DNA of 64,000 nt from the NCBI GenBank assembly GCA_005776585.1, contig SXOX01000185.1, positions 1-64,000 on the forward strand, given 5' to 3'. Made by a program: the position numbers and the translations under genes. This DNA is from Pseudomonadota bacterium (GTDB lineage: Bacteria > Myxococcota_A > UBA9042 > GCA-2863065). Below, in pieces: positions 1-9,086 of this stretch (its first letter is position 1; each line of letters starts with the position of its first letter). A model generated the notes under the pieces. The model was not told where the DNA came from. It did no database searches and was given only the letters and a program-made list of their open reading frames with translations.

Positions 1-1
1 G

Positions 2-736
2 CACGACCGCGAGGGCCAGGTGGAGGTCGCCGCCCAGCTCGGCTTGGACGTCGAGGCCGTCGCGGGTCGCGTCGAGTCGCTGCGCGAGCTCAACCCGATG
101 CTCGGTCACCGCGGCTGCCGGCTGGCGATCACGTGGCCCGAGATCTACGAGATGCAGGTCGAGGCCATCACCGCGGCCGCCTGCGAGCTCGTGCGGGACG
201 AGGGCTTCACCATCATCCCCGAGATCATGATCCCGCTCGTGGCAACGACCAAAGAGCTCGAGGTGCTCCGGGCTCAGACCGTCGCCGTCGCCGAGCGCGT
301 CATCGCGGACTACGGCGTGCCGCTGCACTACCTCGTGGGGACCATGATCGAGCTGCCGCGCGCCTGCGTCGCCGCGGGCGACATCGCCCATCACGCGGAC
401 TTCTTCAGCTTTGGCACCAACGACCTCACGCAGACCACGTTTGGTCTCTCGCGTGATGACGCCACGAAATTCTTGCCCACCTACGTCGAGAAGGGCGTGC
501 TCCCCATCGACCCCTTCCTGTCGCTCGATCGCGGCGTCGCAGAGCTGATGGGCCTCGCCTGCGCTCGCGGTCGCGCGACGAAGGCCGGCCTCAAGCTGGG
601 CATCTGCGGTGAGCACGGCGGCGACCCGGACTCCATCACGATGTGCCACGATCTCGGCCTCGACTACGTCTCCTGCAGCCCGTTTCGCGTCCCAGTCGCG
701 CGCATGGCCGCCGCCCACGCGGCGCTGCGGTCCTAA
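2..736 (+). CDS. ppdK: Pyruvate, phosphate dikinase, C-terminal part (5' end outside window)
   Basis: This is the C-terminal PEP/pyruvate-binding TIM barrel of pyruvate phosphate dikinase, which interconverts pyruvate + ATP + Pi and PEP + AMP + PPi in the cytoplasm. The reading frame is open from the second base of the window, so the gene starts upstream and the GTG at base 20 is only an internal Val codon. Visible family motifs are LNPMLGHRGCRL, GTMIELPRA, FSFGTNDLTQ and, near the C terminus, CGEHGGDP, whose Cys is the proton-donating catalytic residue in this family. About 245 residues are seen of a usual 870-900. A PEP synthase or EI paralogue is less likely because the LGHRGCR and CGEHGG spacing fits PPDK. 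The next gene starts 43 bases downstream on the same strand. Confidence 0.93.
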   Translation, partial: HDREGQVEVAAQLGLDVEAVAGRVESLRELNPMLGHRGCRLAITWPEIYEMQVEAITAAACELVRDEGFTIIPEIMIPLVATTKELEVLRAQTVAVAERVIADYGVPLHYLVGTMIELPRACVAAGDIAHHADFFSFGTNDLTQTTFGLSRDDATKFLPTYVEKGVLPIDPFLSLDRGVAELMGLACARGRATKAGLKLGICGEHGGDPDSITMCHDLGLDYVSCSPFRVPVARMAAAHAALRS

Positions 737-779
737 GCCCGGTTTGCCCCCGTTGGCCGCCATCGCTAGACTCCCGCGC

Positions 780-2078
780 GTGCCGCGCCACGGAACCGCC
801 TTTGCTTGCTCGCTGCTCGTCGCTCTCGGCGCGGCGGGCTGTCCCGAGCCCGTGGCCGTGACGTTTCCCTTGGGGCTCGTGCAGTTCCCGGTGGGCATCG
901 TGGCCGACCCGTGTGGCGACTACCTCTACGTCGTGAACTCGAACTTCGACATCGGCTATGAGGGCGGCAGCATCGCCGTGCTCGACCTGGCGACGAGCGA
1001 GGTCGTCAGCAAGAGCAGCGTCCAGATTGCCAGCTTCGCCGGTCTCATCGCGCAGCACGGGGACCCGCAGTCGTGCACGAAGACGTTGTATGTCACGAGC
1101 CGGCAGGATCAGTCCGTAACGTGGATCACCGTCGATCGCATCGCCGACGCCGCGCTGGGGCGCGCCCGGCCGATGCTCTCCTGCTGGGACGGGCCGGTCC
1201 CGGCCAATCGCGCCTGCGAGGGCTCGCACATCTTTGGCGGCCTGGACGTGACCCCTGGGCCCGGCGCCTCGCCATTTGCGGCCATCGTGCAGCCGCCGCT
1301 CGGGCTCGCGACCGCCCCGGACGATCCCGCGCGGCTCGTGTCCGCGAGCTTCGATGGCACCGTCTCCGTGCTGCCGCTGGACGCCGATGGGCGCCCGCCC
1401 ACGGTGCTCATCAACGGCACCCCGGTTCTGGACAGCGCCAAGGCCACGTCGGTCCCCCTCATCGGCGGCCTCTACGGGCTGGCGGTCCACCCGCGCACGC
1501 GGCAGGTCTATGCGACCACGAAGGCGGCGCCCGTGGTCTTTCCGATGACCATCACGGCGCAGTCGCTGACCAAGCCGACGGACGGGAGCGCGGTCCAGTC
1601 GGCGCAGCTCGTGCCTCACGGCGCCATCGCCATCACGAATCAGACCAGCGGCCGCGAGTTCGGCCGGGGTATCACCTTCAACGCGGCCGGGACGCTCGCG
1701 TTCGTGGCCTATCGCTCGCCGCCGTCGCTGGTCATCCTCGACACGACCGTCGACACCTCCGGGCACCCCGAGAACGAGGTCCGTGCCTGGGTCGCACTGG
1801 GGGACGATCCCGCTGCGGTCGCCGTCGCTCCAACTGGACCGAGCGGCCAAGAGCGCGTGTACGTGACGTCCTATGGCTTCAACCGCGTGCACGTCATCGA
1901 TCCGGAGCGCGCGGAGGTCGTCGACGCCATCGAGGTGGGCGACGGGCCCTTCGACCTCGCGTACGTGTCCAAGACCAAGAAGCTCTACGTCTCGCTGTTC
2001 GAGGAAGGTCGCATCTCGGTCATCGACTGCGATCCGGTGAGCCGCGACTACCACGACGAGGTCGCGCGCATCCGATGA
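780..2078 (+). CDS. Beta-propeller (YVTN-like) lipoprotein
   Basis: Predicted exported lipoprotein of 432 residues. The GTG start is chosen because it gives a compact signal peptide (MPRHG then a hydrophobic run) ending in LGAAGC; the open frame upstream runs into the dikinase gene and lacks such a signal. The body repeats short strands of the type YLYVVNSN, GLYGLAVHPRTRQVYATT, RVYVTSYGFNRVHVIDP and KLYVSLFEEGRISVIDCD. These are typical of YVTN/NHL-type seven-bladed propellers that bind proteins or ligands outside the cell. No catalytic residues are recognised. The stop overlaps the start of the next propeller lipoprotein as ATGA, so the two are probably translationally coupled and may act together. 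Confidence 0.75.
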   Translation: MPRHGTAFACSLLVALGAAGCPEPVAVTFPLGLVQFPVGIVADPCGDYLYVVNSNFDIGYEGGSIAVLDLATSEVVSKSSVQIASFAGLIAQHGDPQSCTKTLYVTSRQDQSVTWITVDRIADAALGRARPMLSCWDGPVPANRACEGSHIFGGLDVTPGPGASPFAAIVQPPLGLATAPDDPARLVSASFDGTVSVLPLDADGRPPTVLINGTPVLDSAKATSVPLIGGLYGLAVHPRTRQVYATTKAAPVVFPMTITAQSLTKPTDGSAVQSAQLVPHGAIAITNQTSGREFGRGITFNAAGTLAFVAYRSPPSLVILDTTVDTSGHPENEVRAWVALGDDPAAVAVAPTGPSGQERVYVTSYGFNRVHVIDPERAEVVDAIEVGDGPFDLAYVSKTKKLYVSLFEEGRISVIDCDPVSRDYHDEVARIR

Positions 2079-4720
2079 ACCGACTGCTCCCAGCGGCGAC
2101 CCTTGTGATGACCACCGTGATGACCGCGGTAATGGGGCTCGGCTGCACGCAGGACCCGCCGCGCTCCACGGTCCACCTGCGACGGCCGGGCGACCTGGCG
2201 CTCATCTGTCGCGGTACGACCGGCTTGCCGGAGCCCTGCTCCAAGACCTCGGCGCGCGTGGAGTACTTCGTCACGAACATGCGTGACGGGACCGTCGCGC
2301 GCATTGATTCCGGGACGGGCGAGTTCATCGACACCGACCCGTTCATCCCGGGGTTCACGCCGGTGATGCTCGCCTCGGACGGCAGCGCGTTGGCCTCGCG
2401 TCCGATCACCATCGTCTCGAGCCAGGACGGCAAGCGCGTGTACATCGCGGGCAGCGCAGGCCGCCATGTCGTCGAGATCGACGTCACGACCGGCCCGACG
2501 ACCAGCGCACCCGGAGCGCGTCGCTTTCAAGCGCTGCCGTCGGCGCCCTCCGCCCTGCTGGAGCTCGGCGCCGAGCTGCTCATCGCGCTTCCGGAGGCGG
2601 GGGCCGTCGCGCGGATCCCACTGTCGGAGCTAGGGAAGCTGGCCACTGTGCCGGCGATCGCGCTAGCGGGCGGGAGTCCGAACGACCTCGAGTCGAGCGC
2701 GGACGGAAAGACGCTGTATGTGAGTCACGTCAACCGTGGCTATGTCTCCGTCGTGGACGTGGCGAGCGGCGCGGAGACGGCGCGCGTCTCCATCGCGCCC
2801 GACTGCGACAATGACCTCGACGACAACGGCGACGGACTGATGGACGCCGCGGACTGGGGCTGCCGGCGTGGGCAGGGCCTCACAGAGCAGGTCGCCCCGG
2901 CAGGCTCGCCCGCCGAGGTCATTCCGGAGCTGCCTGCCGCAGCCGACCGTCCCGCCTGCCTCGCGCCTCCAGGGGTTACGCCGACGGCGGAGCACTATCC
3001 GCTCAACCCGTATTGCAGCTCGCCCGTCGATCCGGTGTCGACCCGCGAGCCCAAGCCCATCGACGGCCGCCTCGCCCGCTCGCCCGACGGCCGCTGGCTC
3101 TATGCGACCAACGCGCGGGATCGCTCGGTCGCGGTACTCGACCTTGCGACGCCAACGACCCCGACCCACGTCGACGTGAACGGTCCGACGGCTTTGGGCG
3201 CCAATCCGTTGCGCCGCCAGCGCGGCGAGCGAGACATCGCGCTGCCGGGCGTCCCTACCGACATCGCCTTCGCCCTGGCGGAGATCCCGCAGACGACCGC
3301 CGTCGACTCACCGAAGCGCAATCAGCTCGTGGCGTATGTCTCGAGCGCGACCGGCGAGGTCTTCGTCCTCGAGGCGGAGGACGCGCAGGGCCGGCTCGTC
3401 CACTGGCGCCGCGACGACGACCACCCGGCCAACGTCCGCCCAGGCCTCGACAACGTGGCCATCGCGGTCCCCGCGGGCTCGGCCACGCCAACCGCGGAGG
3501 CGATCTACGCGGCTGTCTACGGTTACCGGCCGCCACATCCGCCGCGCGTCAACGCGCCGGAACTCTTCGACGGCCTGACCCGGATCGAGCTCGGTGGCAA
3601 TCGACGCGCCGATCGGCCGTCGCTCGGCGAGTACGTCGCCGACCGGCACATCCCTCCGTGTGAGGACGACTTCCGGCGCACGAGCTACGGCATCCGCATC
3701 GCGGACACGAGCACGACCGTCGCGGTCGGTACCGCCGGCGACGCCGTGTGGCTCACCGATCCGCTCAAGGATCGCGTCATCGAGGGCGAGACCTGGGAGC
3801 TGACGCACGGCGGCGCCATCGTAGAGCGCCAGACCCGTCTGCTGGCCTGGGACGGGAGCACCTTCGTCACGCCGGAGCGCGTCTTCTGTACCGCAGGGGC
3901 GGAGGTGGGCGATCGGCTCGTCGTCCGCTCCCCGAACGTGCTCTCTTGCGGCGGCGTCGAAGCGCGCGCGCTCTCGTACGTCATCAAGTCAGTGCGGGAG
4001 TCGGCCGTCGAGATTGTGCCCGGTTCCGGCCGCGTCTTCGAGGACGCGCACGGTGCACGGGTCGTCGATCCGTCCACGGGCCAATCGGAGACGGCCGCGC
4101 CCGATCCGTCGGCGGGGTGCCTCGCCGGCAAGGCGCTGAGCTACGAGGTGCGCGTACCGCATGGCCTCTACGTCGTGGTGGGCTCGGCCTCGGGCTACCT
4201 GCACCCGTGGCAGGCCGCGACCGACGGGACGTGTGAGCGGCGCCCGGCGACTGAGGTCCCGTACGCCGTTGGCCGTACGGCAGAATGGGCCCGGGATGCG
4301 GTCAAGCCACGCGCGCTGACCTCCTGCCCGCCGTCGGACCTGGACGTCGATGGGCTCGTGGGAGATGCGATCAACGAGTGCGCGGTCCCTGTGCAATCGA
4401 CCGATCCGCTCTACATGGGGACCTGGTTTGACAACGGCCTGTTTCGCCTCCGGGTCATCCCGGGCTGTCGCGCGGTGCGCAAGGCCGATGGCACGCTGTC
4501 GGACACCTACGAGGTCTTGACGACACGGGACGACGTGCGTTGGCGTTTCTCCGTAGACGCCTCGTTCAAGCCCAAATCGGTCAAGGGCATGGCCACACCG
4601 CGCCGGCTCCTCTCCACGACCATCGGCGAGAGGCGTACTGTCTTTGTGGTCGACAGCGGGCTCGAGCGGGTCTCCGGCATCGACCCCTCGACGGACAACG
4701 TCACCATCAGCATCTTCTAG
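2075..4720 (+). CDS. Large beta-propeller lipoprotein
   Basis: Protein of 881 residues starting at the ATG that overlaps the previous stop. The N terminus MNRLLPAATLVMTTVMTAVMGLGC looks like a lipoprotein signal, although Gly at -3 is not an ideal lipobox. The first half has propeller-like strands (VEYFVTNMRDGTVARID, KRVYIAGSAGRHVVEID, KTLYVSHVNRGYVSVVD, RWLYATNARDRSVAVLD). An inserted acidic segment, DNDLDDNGDGLMDAADWGC, resembles Ca-binding DxDxDG loops common in myxobacterial surface proteins. The second half (about residues 500-880) is beta-rich and not recognised. Four-base coupling to the preceding propeller protein suggests a common surface complex. Function unknown. Confidence 0.72.
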   Translation: MNRLLPAATLVMTTVMTAVMGLGCTQDPPRSTVHLRRPGDLALICRGTTGLPEPCSKTSARVEYFVTNMRDGTVARIDSGTGEFIDTDPFIPGFTPVMLASDGSALASRPITIVSSQDGKRVYIAGSAGRHVVEIDVTTGPTTSAPGARRFQALPSAPSALLELGAELLIALPEAGAVARIPLSELGKLATVPAIALAGGSPNDLESSADGKTLYVSHVNRGYVSVVDVASGAETARVSIAPDCDNDLDDNGDGLMDAADWGCRRGQGLTEQVAPAGSPAEVIPELPAAADRPACLAPPGVTPTAEHYPLNPYCSSPVDPVSTREPKPIDGRLARSPDGRWLYATNARDRSVAVLDLATPTTPTHVDVNGPTALGANPLRRQRGERDIALPGVPTDIAFALAEIPQTTAVDSPKRNQLVAYVSSATGEVFVLEAEDAQGRLVHWRRDDDHPANVRPGLDNVAIAVPAGSATPTAEAIYAAVYGYRPPHPPRVNAPELFDGLTRIELGGNRRADRPSLGEYVADRHIPPCEDDFRRTSYGIRIADTSTTVAVGTAGDAVWLTDPLKDRVIEGETWELTHGGAIVERQTRLLAWDGSTFVTPERVFCTAGAEVGDRLVVRSPNVLSCGGVEARALSYVIKSVRESAVEIVPGSGRVFEDAHGARVVDPSTGQSETAAPDPSAGCLAGKALSYEVRVPHGLYVVVGSASGYLHPWQAATDGTCERRPATEVPYAVGRTAEWARDAVKPRALTSCPPSDLDVDGLVGDAINECAVPVQSTDPLYMGTWFDNGLFRLRVIPGCRAVRKADGTLSDTYEVLTTRDDVRWRFSVDASFKPKSVKGMATPRRLLSTTIGERRTVFVVDSGLERVSGIDPSTDNVTISIF

Positions 4721-4739
4721 CGTGGCTTCTGGAGGCAGC

Positions 4740-6251
4740 ATGAGATTGGCAACGTGGGCAACGACATCACTGGTGGTCCTCTCGATGACGGCGGGCCTCG
4801 CGGCCGGCTGCGACGCCCGTGGCAGCACAGGCAACGTCGGTACAGGAAAGTCGGACGGCGGCACCACGGGGAAGAGCGACGCCGCGGGCACGACGGGCAC
4901 CTCCGACTCCGAAGCGACCGGCGGGGGCACGTCCGACAGTGGCGCCACCACGGGCGGGACCGGCGATCAAGGCGGCACCGGCCTGCCGGCGACCGACAAG
5001 ACCATTCCTGACCTGCAGAAGGATCCCAAGTCGGCGGGCTGCGACGAGAAGAAGATCGACAACGTGCTCGACAACGTGCGCATCACGGGCGCGGTCGTGC
5101 TCTCGCCGAAGTTCGAGGCCCAGAAGGCCGACGCGGCGAAGGGCACCGAGGGACTCGACGGCTACTTTGTCGGGACGACCGAGGGGGGACAGTATTCGGG
5201 CATCGCGGTCACCATCCCGCAGTCCAAGTCGGTGGAGCTTGCCATTGGAGACACGGTCGACGTCATCGGTAACTACATCGAGTTCTACTGCTTCAGCGAG
5301 CTCAAGGCCACGAGCCTGACCAAGGCGGGCACGGGCACGCCGCCGGCGCCCACGACGCTCGATCCGTCGAAGCTCTCGACACCGGCAGACGCGGAGCCGT
5401 ATGAGAGCACGCTGATCAAGGTCGAGAACGTCGAGGTGACCGACGTCGGCGAGTTTGGCGAGTACACGGTGACGGGCGGGCTCAAGCTCGCGGGCCGCTT
5501 CAAGCCGGGCTACTTCGCGCACAAGGGGGACAAGCTGACCTCGGTCATTGGCGTGCTCGAGTACACCTTCAGCGCCTACAAACTCCAGCCGCGCACGAAG
5601 GACGACCTCGTGGTGGGCACGTTGGCCCCGCCGGCGACGACGACGATCGCGGCCGTGCAGTCCCACGCCTCGTCGATGGACTGTACGGTGGAGAAGCAAG
5701 ATGGCCCGCCGACGCAGACGAACCTGGTGGTCACCGGCATCGTCATCTCGCCGATCGTCGAGGTCGGCAAGAGCACGCTGGGCTTCTACCTCGGCACCGA
5801 GCCGAGCGGCCCGAGCTCGGGCCTGTTCGTCACCATGGCCAAAGAGGGTGCGCCAACGCTCGCGCTCGGCGACGAGGTCAAGGCCACGGGCAGCATCATC
5901 GAGTTCTACTGCCTGACGGAGATGAAGACGACGCTCGTCGAGAAGGTCGGGACCAAGGCGGTCCCGGCGCCGTTGGCCATCGAGGCTGCCGAGCTGGTCA
6001 AGGGCGGGGAGAAGTACGAGGGCAGCTACGTGCGCGTCTCGAACGTCTCGGTCACCGACACCTCGCATCTCGGGGACTTCAAGGAGATCACAGTGACCGG
6101 CGGGCTGATCGTGAGCCTGGATGACTTCAAGCTCACGGTGAAGCCGTCGAAGGACCAGAAGTACGGCGCCATCACGGGTGCCGTCACGTATGGCTTCAAA
6201 AACTACAAACTCGTCCCGTTCTCGGACGCCGCGCTCGAGCCGCCGAAGTAG
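4740..6251 (+). CDS. Lipoprotein with two tandem OB-like domains
   Basis: Lipoprotein of 503 residues. The ATG is preceded by TGGAGG at good spacing; signal MRLATWATTSLVVLSMTAGLAAGC. A Gly/Ser/Thr/Asp-rich linker covers about residues 24-85. Two similar domains follow, each carrying ITGAVV/VTGIVI, a GYFVGT/GFYLGT strand, then LAIGDTVDVIGNYIEFYC and LALGDEVKATGSIIEFYC. They align over about 130 residues with a conserved Cys in EFYC, so this is an internal duplication. The strand pattern resembles the OB-fold of YhcR-type secreted nucleases, but no nuclease domain is present. It sits 19 bases after the large propeller lipoprotein and is probably in the same operon. Role unknown; binding of an extracellular polymer is only a guess. 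Confidence 0.7.
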   Translation: MRLATWATTSLVVLSMTAGLAAGCDARGSTGNVGTGKSDGGTTGKSDAAGTTGTSDSEATGGGTSDSGATTGGTGDQGGTGLPATDKTIPDLQKDPKSAGCDEKKIDNVLDNVRITGAVVLSPKFEAQKADAAKGTEGLDGYFVGTTEGGQYSGIAVTIPQSKSVELAIGDTVDVIGNYIEFYCFSELKATSLTKAGTGTPPAPTTLDPSKLSTPADAEPYESTLIKVENVEVTDVGEFGEYTVTGGLKLAGRFKPGYFAHKGDKLTSVIGVLEYTFSAYKLQPRTKDDLVVGTLAPPATTTIAAVQSHASSMDCTVEKQDGPPTQTNLVVTGIVISPIVEVGKSTLGFYLGTEPSGPSSGLFVTMAKEGAPTLALGDEVKATGSIIEFYCLTEMKTTLVEKVGTKAVPAPLAIEAAELVKGGEKYEGSYVRVSNVSVTDTSHLGDFKEITVTGGLIVSLDDFKLTVKPSKDQKYGAITGAVTYGFKNYKLVPFSDAALEPPK

Positions 6252-6263
6252 CTCCAGAGCGGT

Positions 6264-7091
6264 TCAGCCGGCCTCTCGACAGACCGGGTAGCTGCCGAGC
6301 ACGTGCAGCGCGTCGCAGTGGGCGCGGAGTTCGGTCAGTCCAGCGGCAAGGTTGGCGTCGTCGCGATGCCCCTCGACGTCCACGACGAAGATGTACTCGA
6401 ACGCCCGATGAGGCGACGGTCGGCTCTCGATGCGGCACAGGTTGAGCTCGTGGCGCTCGAAGATGCCGAGCGCACGACGCAGCGCGCCCTTGGCGTCGTG
6501 GAGCGCGAAGGCCAGCGTGGTCTTGTCGTCGCCGGTGCTCGGCGCGTCGTGGCGTGACAAGAGAACGAAGCGGGTCCGGTTGTCCGCGCGGTCCTGGATG
6601 CCGTCGAAGCGCACCGGGAGCCCGTGCTTCTCGGCCGCCCAGCGACTCGCGATGGCGGCGCCGTCGACGTCGGCCAGCGCTGCGCGTACGGCGGCCACGG
6701 TGGACTCGGACGCGATGAGGATGGCCCCCGGGCAGTGCACCGAGAGCCAGCGACGACACTGCGCGAAGGCCTGCGGATGCGAGTAGATGCGGGGCGGCTC
6801 CGGCGCGAAGCTCGCCAGCGCGTGGCGAATCGGGAGCACGCGCTCTCCGACGATGAGCGCGCCACCCTCGATGAGCGCGTCGAGCGTGTGGTTGACGGAG
6901 CCCTCCGTCGAGTTCTCGATGGGCACGACGCCAAACTCCGCAATGCCTTCGCGGACCGCACCAACCACGGCGTCGATGGTGGCTACCGGCGACAGCACGC
7001 GCCGCTCGCCGAACCAGGTGCGCGCGGCAGCGTGAGTGAAGGTGCCCTCTGGACCGAGGAACGCGACGACGCCTGTGGCGAGCGCCGTCAC
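6264..7091 (-). CDS. pheA: Prephenate dehydratase
   Basis: Monofunctional prephenate dehydratase, which converts prephenate to phenylpyruvate in phenylalanine synthesis. N-terminal PDT domain: VAFLGPEGTFTHAAA, FGVVPIENSTEGSVNHTLD, then a TRFVLL segment near residue 180 (the TRF motif of the active site). The C-terminal ACT domain, about residues 190-270, carries the ESRP motif (CRIESRPSPHRAFEYIFVVD) that binds Phe for feedback inhibition. Length of 275 residues is typical for the stand-alone form; no chorismate mutase domain is attached. The start is GTG, overlapping the stop of the upstream transporter gene by four bases (GTGA), so the two are coupled. It ends 12 bases from the convergent lipoprotein gene. 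Confidence 0.93.
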   Translation of the reverse strand: MTALATGVVAFLGPEGTFTHAAARTWFGERRVLSPVATIDAVVGAVREGIAEFGVVPIENSTEGSVNHTLDALIEGGALIVGERVLPIRHALASFAPEPPRIYSHPQAFAQCRRWLSVHCPGAILIASESTVAAVRAALADVDGAAIASRWAAEKHGLPVRFDGIQDRADNRTRFVLLSRHDAPSTGDDKTTLAFALHDAKGALRRALGIFERHELNLCRIESRPSPHRAFEYIFVVDVEGHRDDANLAAGLTELRAHCDALHVLGSYPVCREAG

Positions 7092-8356
7092 CGCTTTCCG
7101 GCGACGTTCCAGCGCGTGGACAAGACCAACGCGGAGATGACGAGCAGGCCGCCGAGGACCATCCAGGCGCGCTCCCAGCCGAGCCAGGTCGAGAGGTCGG
7201 CGCCGACGACCGCCGACAGCACGGTCCCGAGCGAGCCGACGCCGTTGATGAGGCCGGCGGCGGAGCTGGCGCCCTCTTTGTCACCGAGATCCATCGCGGA
7301 GGCCGCGGAGATGACCGCGTCGGCGCCGTAGGCGAAGAACCCGATGACGCCCAGCAGCAGGACCGCGGCGACCGGATCGGCCGCGAGCTTGGCGAAGGCG
7401 ACCGAGAAGCCTGCCAGCGCGAGCGTAAACAGCACCACCACGGGCGCGCGTCGGGTTTGAAAGACGACGTCTGAGAGCCACGTCGCGACCATCGTGCCCA
7501 TGAGGCCGCCGATGGGGATGAGGATGACCGCGAACGTCGAGTCGGAGGGGTCGTAGTGGTACTCCTCCTTCAAGTACACGTTGCTCCAGTCCTTGAAGGT
7601 GTAGCGCGCGAGCTTGAGGAGAAAATACGAGGACATGATGACCCAGAGCGCCGGCATGCGGAGCAGTCGGCGGGCCTCGATGCCGAACTTGGAGCCGCCA
7701 TCGGCGTCCGCGGGTGGGGCCGAGCCTCCGAGCGGAGGCAGACCGGCGTCCTCGGGGCGCGCACGGAGCGACCAGGCGATGTAGGCCAGCGCCACGGCCA
7801 CCAGCGCCGAGGGCACGAAGAACGCCCACTGCCAATTGGCGCTGCGGAGGATGAGCCCCGTCAGCACGAGCGCGATGAGCTCGCCAACGGTGTACGACGA
7901 CAGGAACAACCCGACGATGCGGCCGCGACGCTCCGGCTCGAACCACGCGGCGAGCACCTTGCAGCACTGCGGAAAGCCACCGGCCTGCGCGATGCCGTTC
8001 AAGGCCATGAGCAGCGACAAGAACCCGATGCCCGAGCCGAAGCCAAAGACGACGTTGGTCGCGATGGCAAGCCCCATGCTCCACAGGATGACCTTGCGGG
8101 CACCGAAGCGGTCGCCCAGCATTCCGGTGAAGAACTGACCGAGCGCATACATCACGAGGTAGGCCATCGAGAGCGTGCGCAGGTCTTGCTTGGAGAAGCC
8201 GTCGGCGATCATGGCCGGCTTGGCGTAGCTGAAGTTTTGCCGGACGAGGTAGAACGCGACGTAGACGAGCCATGTCTGCCCGAAGGCGAAGCGCTGGCCG
8301 GCTCGGAGCCGCGCCGCGAGATCCGAAGCGGGCGCGGGGGCGGCAGGTGAGTCCAT
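7088..8356 (-). CDS. MFS transporter, organophosphate:phosphate antiporter-like
   Basis: Polytopic inner-membrane protein of 422 residues with about 12 predicted membrane segments. The N-terminal region (VYVAFYLVRQNFSYAKPAM, then MAYLVMYALGQFFTGMLGDRFGARKVIL) matches the GlpT/UhpT type of MFS, including the Arg after YLV and the GDRFGARK loop 2-3 signature. Substrate probably a phosphorylated small molecule such as a sugar phosphate or glycerol-3-phosphate, but the sequence alone does not fix this. It is translationally coupled to prephenate dehydratase, an unusual partner. The MDSPAAPAP N terminus with an ATG start is taken as the natural start. Confidence 0.82.
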   Translation of the reverse strand: MDSPAAPAPASDLAARLRAGQRFAFGQTWLVYVAFYLVRQNFSYAKPAMIADGFSKQDLRTLSMAYLVMYALGQFFTGMLGDRFGARKVILWSMGLAIATNVVFGFGSGIGFLSLLMALNGIAQAGGFPQCCKVLAAWFEPERRGRIVGLFLSSYTVGELIALVLTGLILRSANWQWAFFVPSALVAVALAYIAWSLRARPEDAGLPPLGGSAPPADADGGSKFGIEARRLLRMPALWVIMSSYFLLKLARYTFKDWSNVYLKEEYHYDPSDSTFAVILIPIGGLMGTMVATWLSDVVFQTRRAPVVVLFTLALAGFSVAFAKLAADPVAAVLLLGVIGFFAYGADAVISAASAMDLGDKEGASSAAGLINGVGSLGTVLSAVVGADLSTWLGWERAWMVLGGLLVISALVLSTRWNVAGKR

Positions 8357-8419
8357 TGGCCGAGAGCCTGCGCGAAGTTCAGGAAGGGCGCAAGCGAGCC
8401 ACGTCGGGGGACACCTGGC

Positions 8420-8983
8420 TCAGTCGAGGCGGATGATGTCGCTCATCGTCTCGCTCTCGGGGAAGGCCGGGTCCACCGTGATAGCGCGGAACCAGAAGGA
8501 CTGCTTGGCGTAGGTCGGGAGGCTGTAGCTCGCGACGTCCGCGGGAGCGAGCCCCGTCAAGATGTCGGTCCACTGTTGCGAGAGCGTGGACTTCATCTGG
8601 ATCCGCACGACCGCGGCCTTGGAGCCCGTGGCCTTCCAGTCGAACATCGCCTCCGCAGCGACGGTGCCGCCGACCACGATGCTGTGAGCCCGGACCGCGA
8701 GCGTGATCGCGAGCACCGGTGCAGGCGGCTTGGCTGCCGGCGTGGCTGCTGGGGTGGCTGCCGGCGACACGGTCGATGGGCTCGCACGCGGGCTCGTGGG
8801 GGTAGCGGCAGGTGACGGCGAGTCGGTCGCGCCAGGGGACGACTCGTCGGTCGCGCCCGAGGCCGCGTGGGCCGTCTGCTCGAGCTCGCTGCCGACGCGG
8901 TTGAGCGCCTCGCAGCCGCCGAGCGCTGCCAGCAGGCCCATGGACGCACCAATACCGAGGACGCGAAGAGTCGAACCAATCAT
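8420..8983 (-). CDS. Small lipoprotein with Pro/Ala/Thr linker
   Basis: Lipoprotein of 187 residues; MIGSTLRVLGIGASMGLLAALGGC is a good lipoprotein signal (LGGC lipobox). The frame is open far upstream across lgt on the same strand, but this ATG is the only start giving a signal peptide. Residues about 35-90 are low-complexity Ser/Pro/Ala/Thr with repeated TPAA units, probably a flexible tether. The C-terminal 95 residues form a beta-rich domain (LAVRAHSIVVGGTVAAEAMFDW, SFWFRAITVD) like an Fn3/Ig-type sandwich. Function not recognised. Transcribed away from lgt with a 103-base gap. Confidence 0.65.
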   Translation of the reverse strand: MIGSTLRVLGIGASMGLLAALGGCEALNRVGSELEQTAHAASGATDESSPGATDSPSPAATPTSPRASPSTVSPAATPAATPAAKPPAPVLAITLAVRAHSIVVGGTVAAEAMFDWKATGSKAAVVRIQMKSTLSQQWTDILTGLAPADVASYSLPTYAKQSFWFRAITVDPAFPESETMSDIIRLD

Positions 8984-9086
8984 GGCGAAGCTCCAATAAC
9001 GATGGGTGTGTGTTGAACGCCTCGGCTTGCTCGAGGTGGGGACTTGAGACGCGCCGATTCTGGGAAGGATCTGTCGGCGCGGTGAA

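Noticed and set aside
609..779. Extended N terminus of the first propeller lipoprotein inside the dikinase gene
   Set aside because: It is an out-of-frame translation of the dikinase C terminus, and the GTG at 780 supplies a normal lipoprotein signal.
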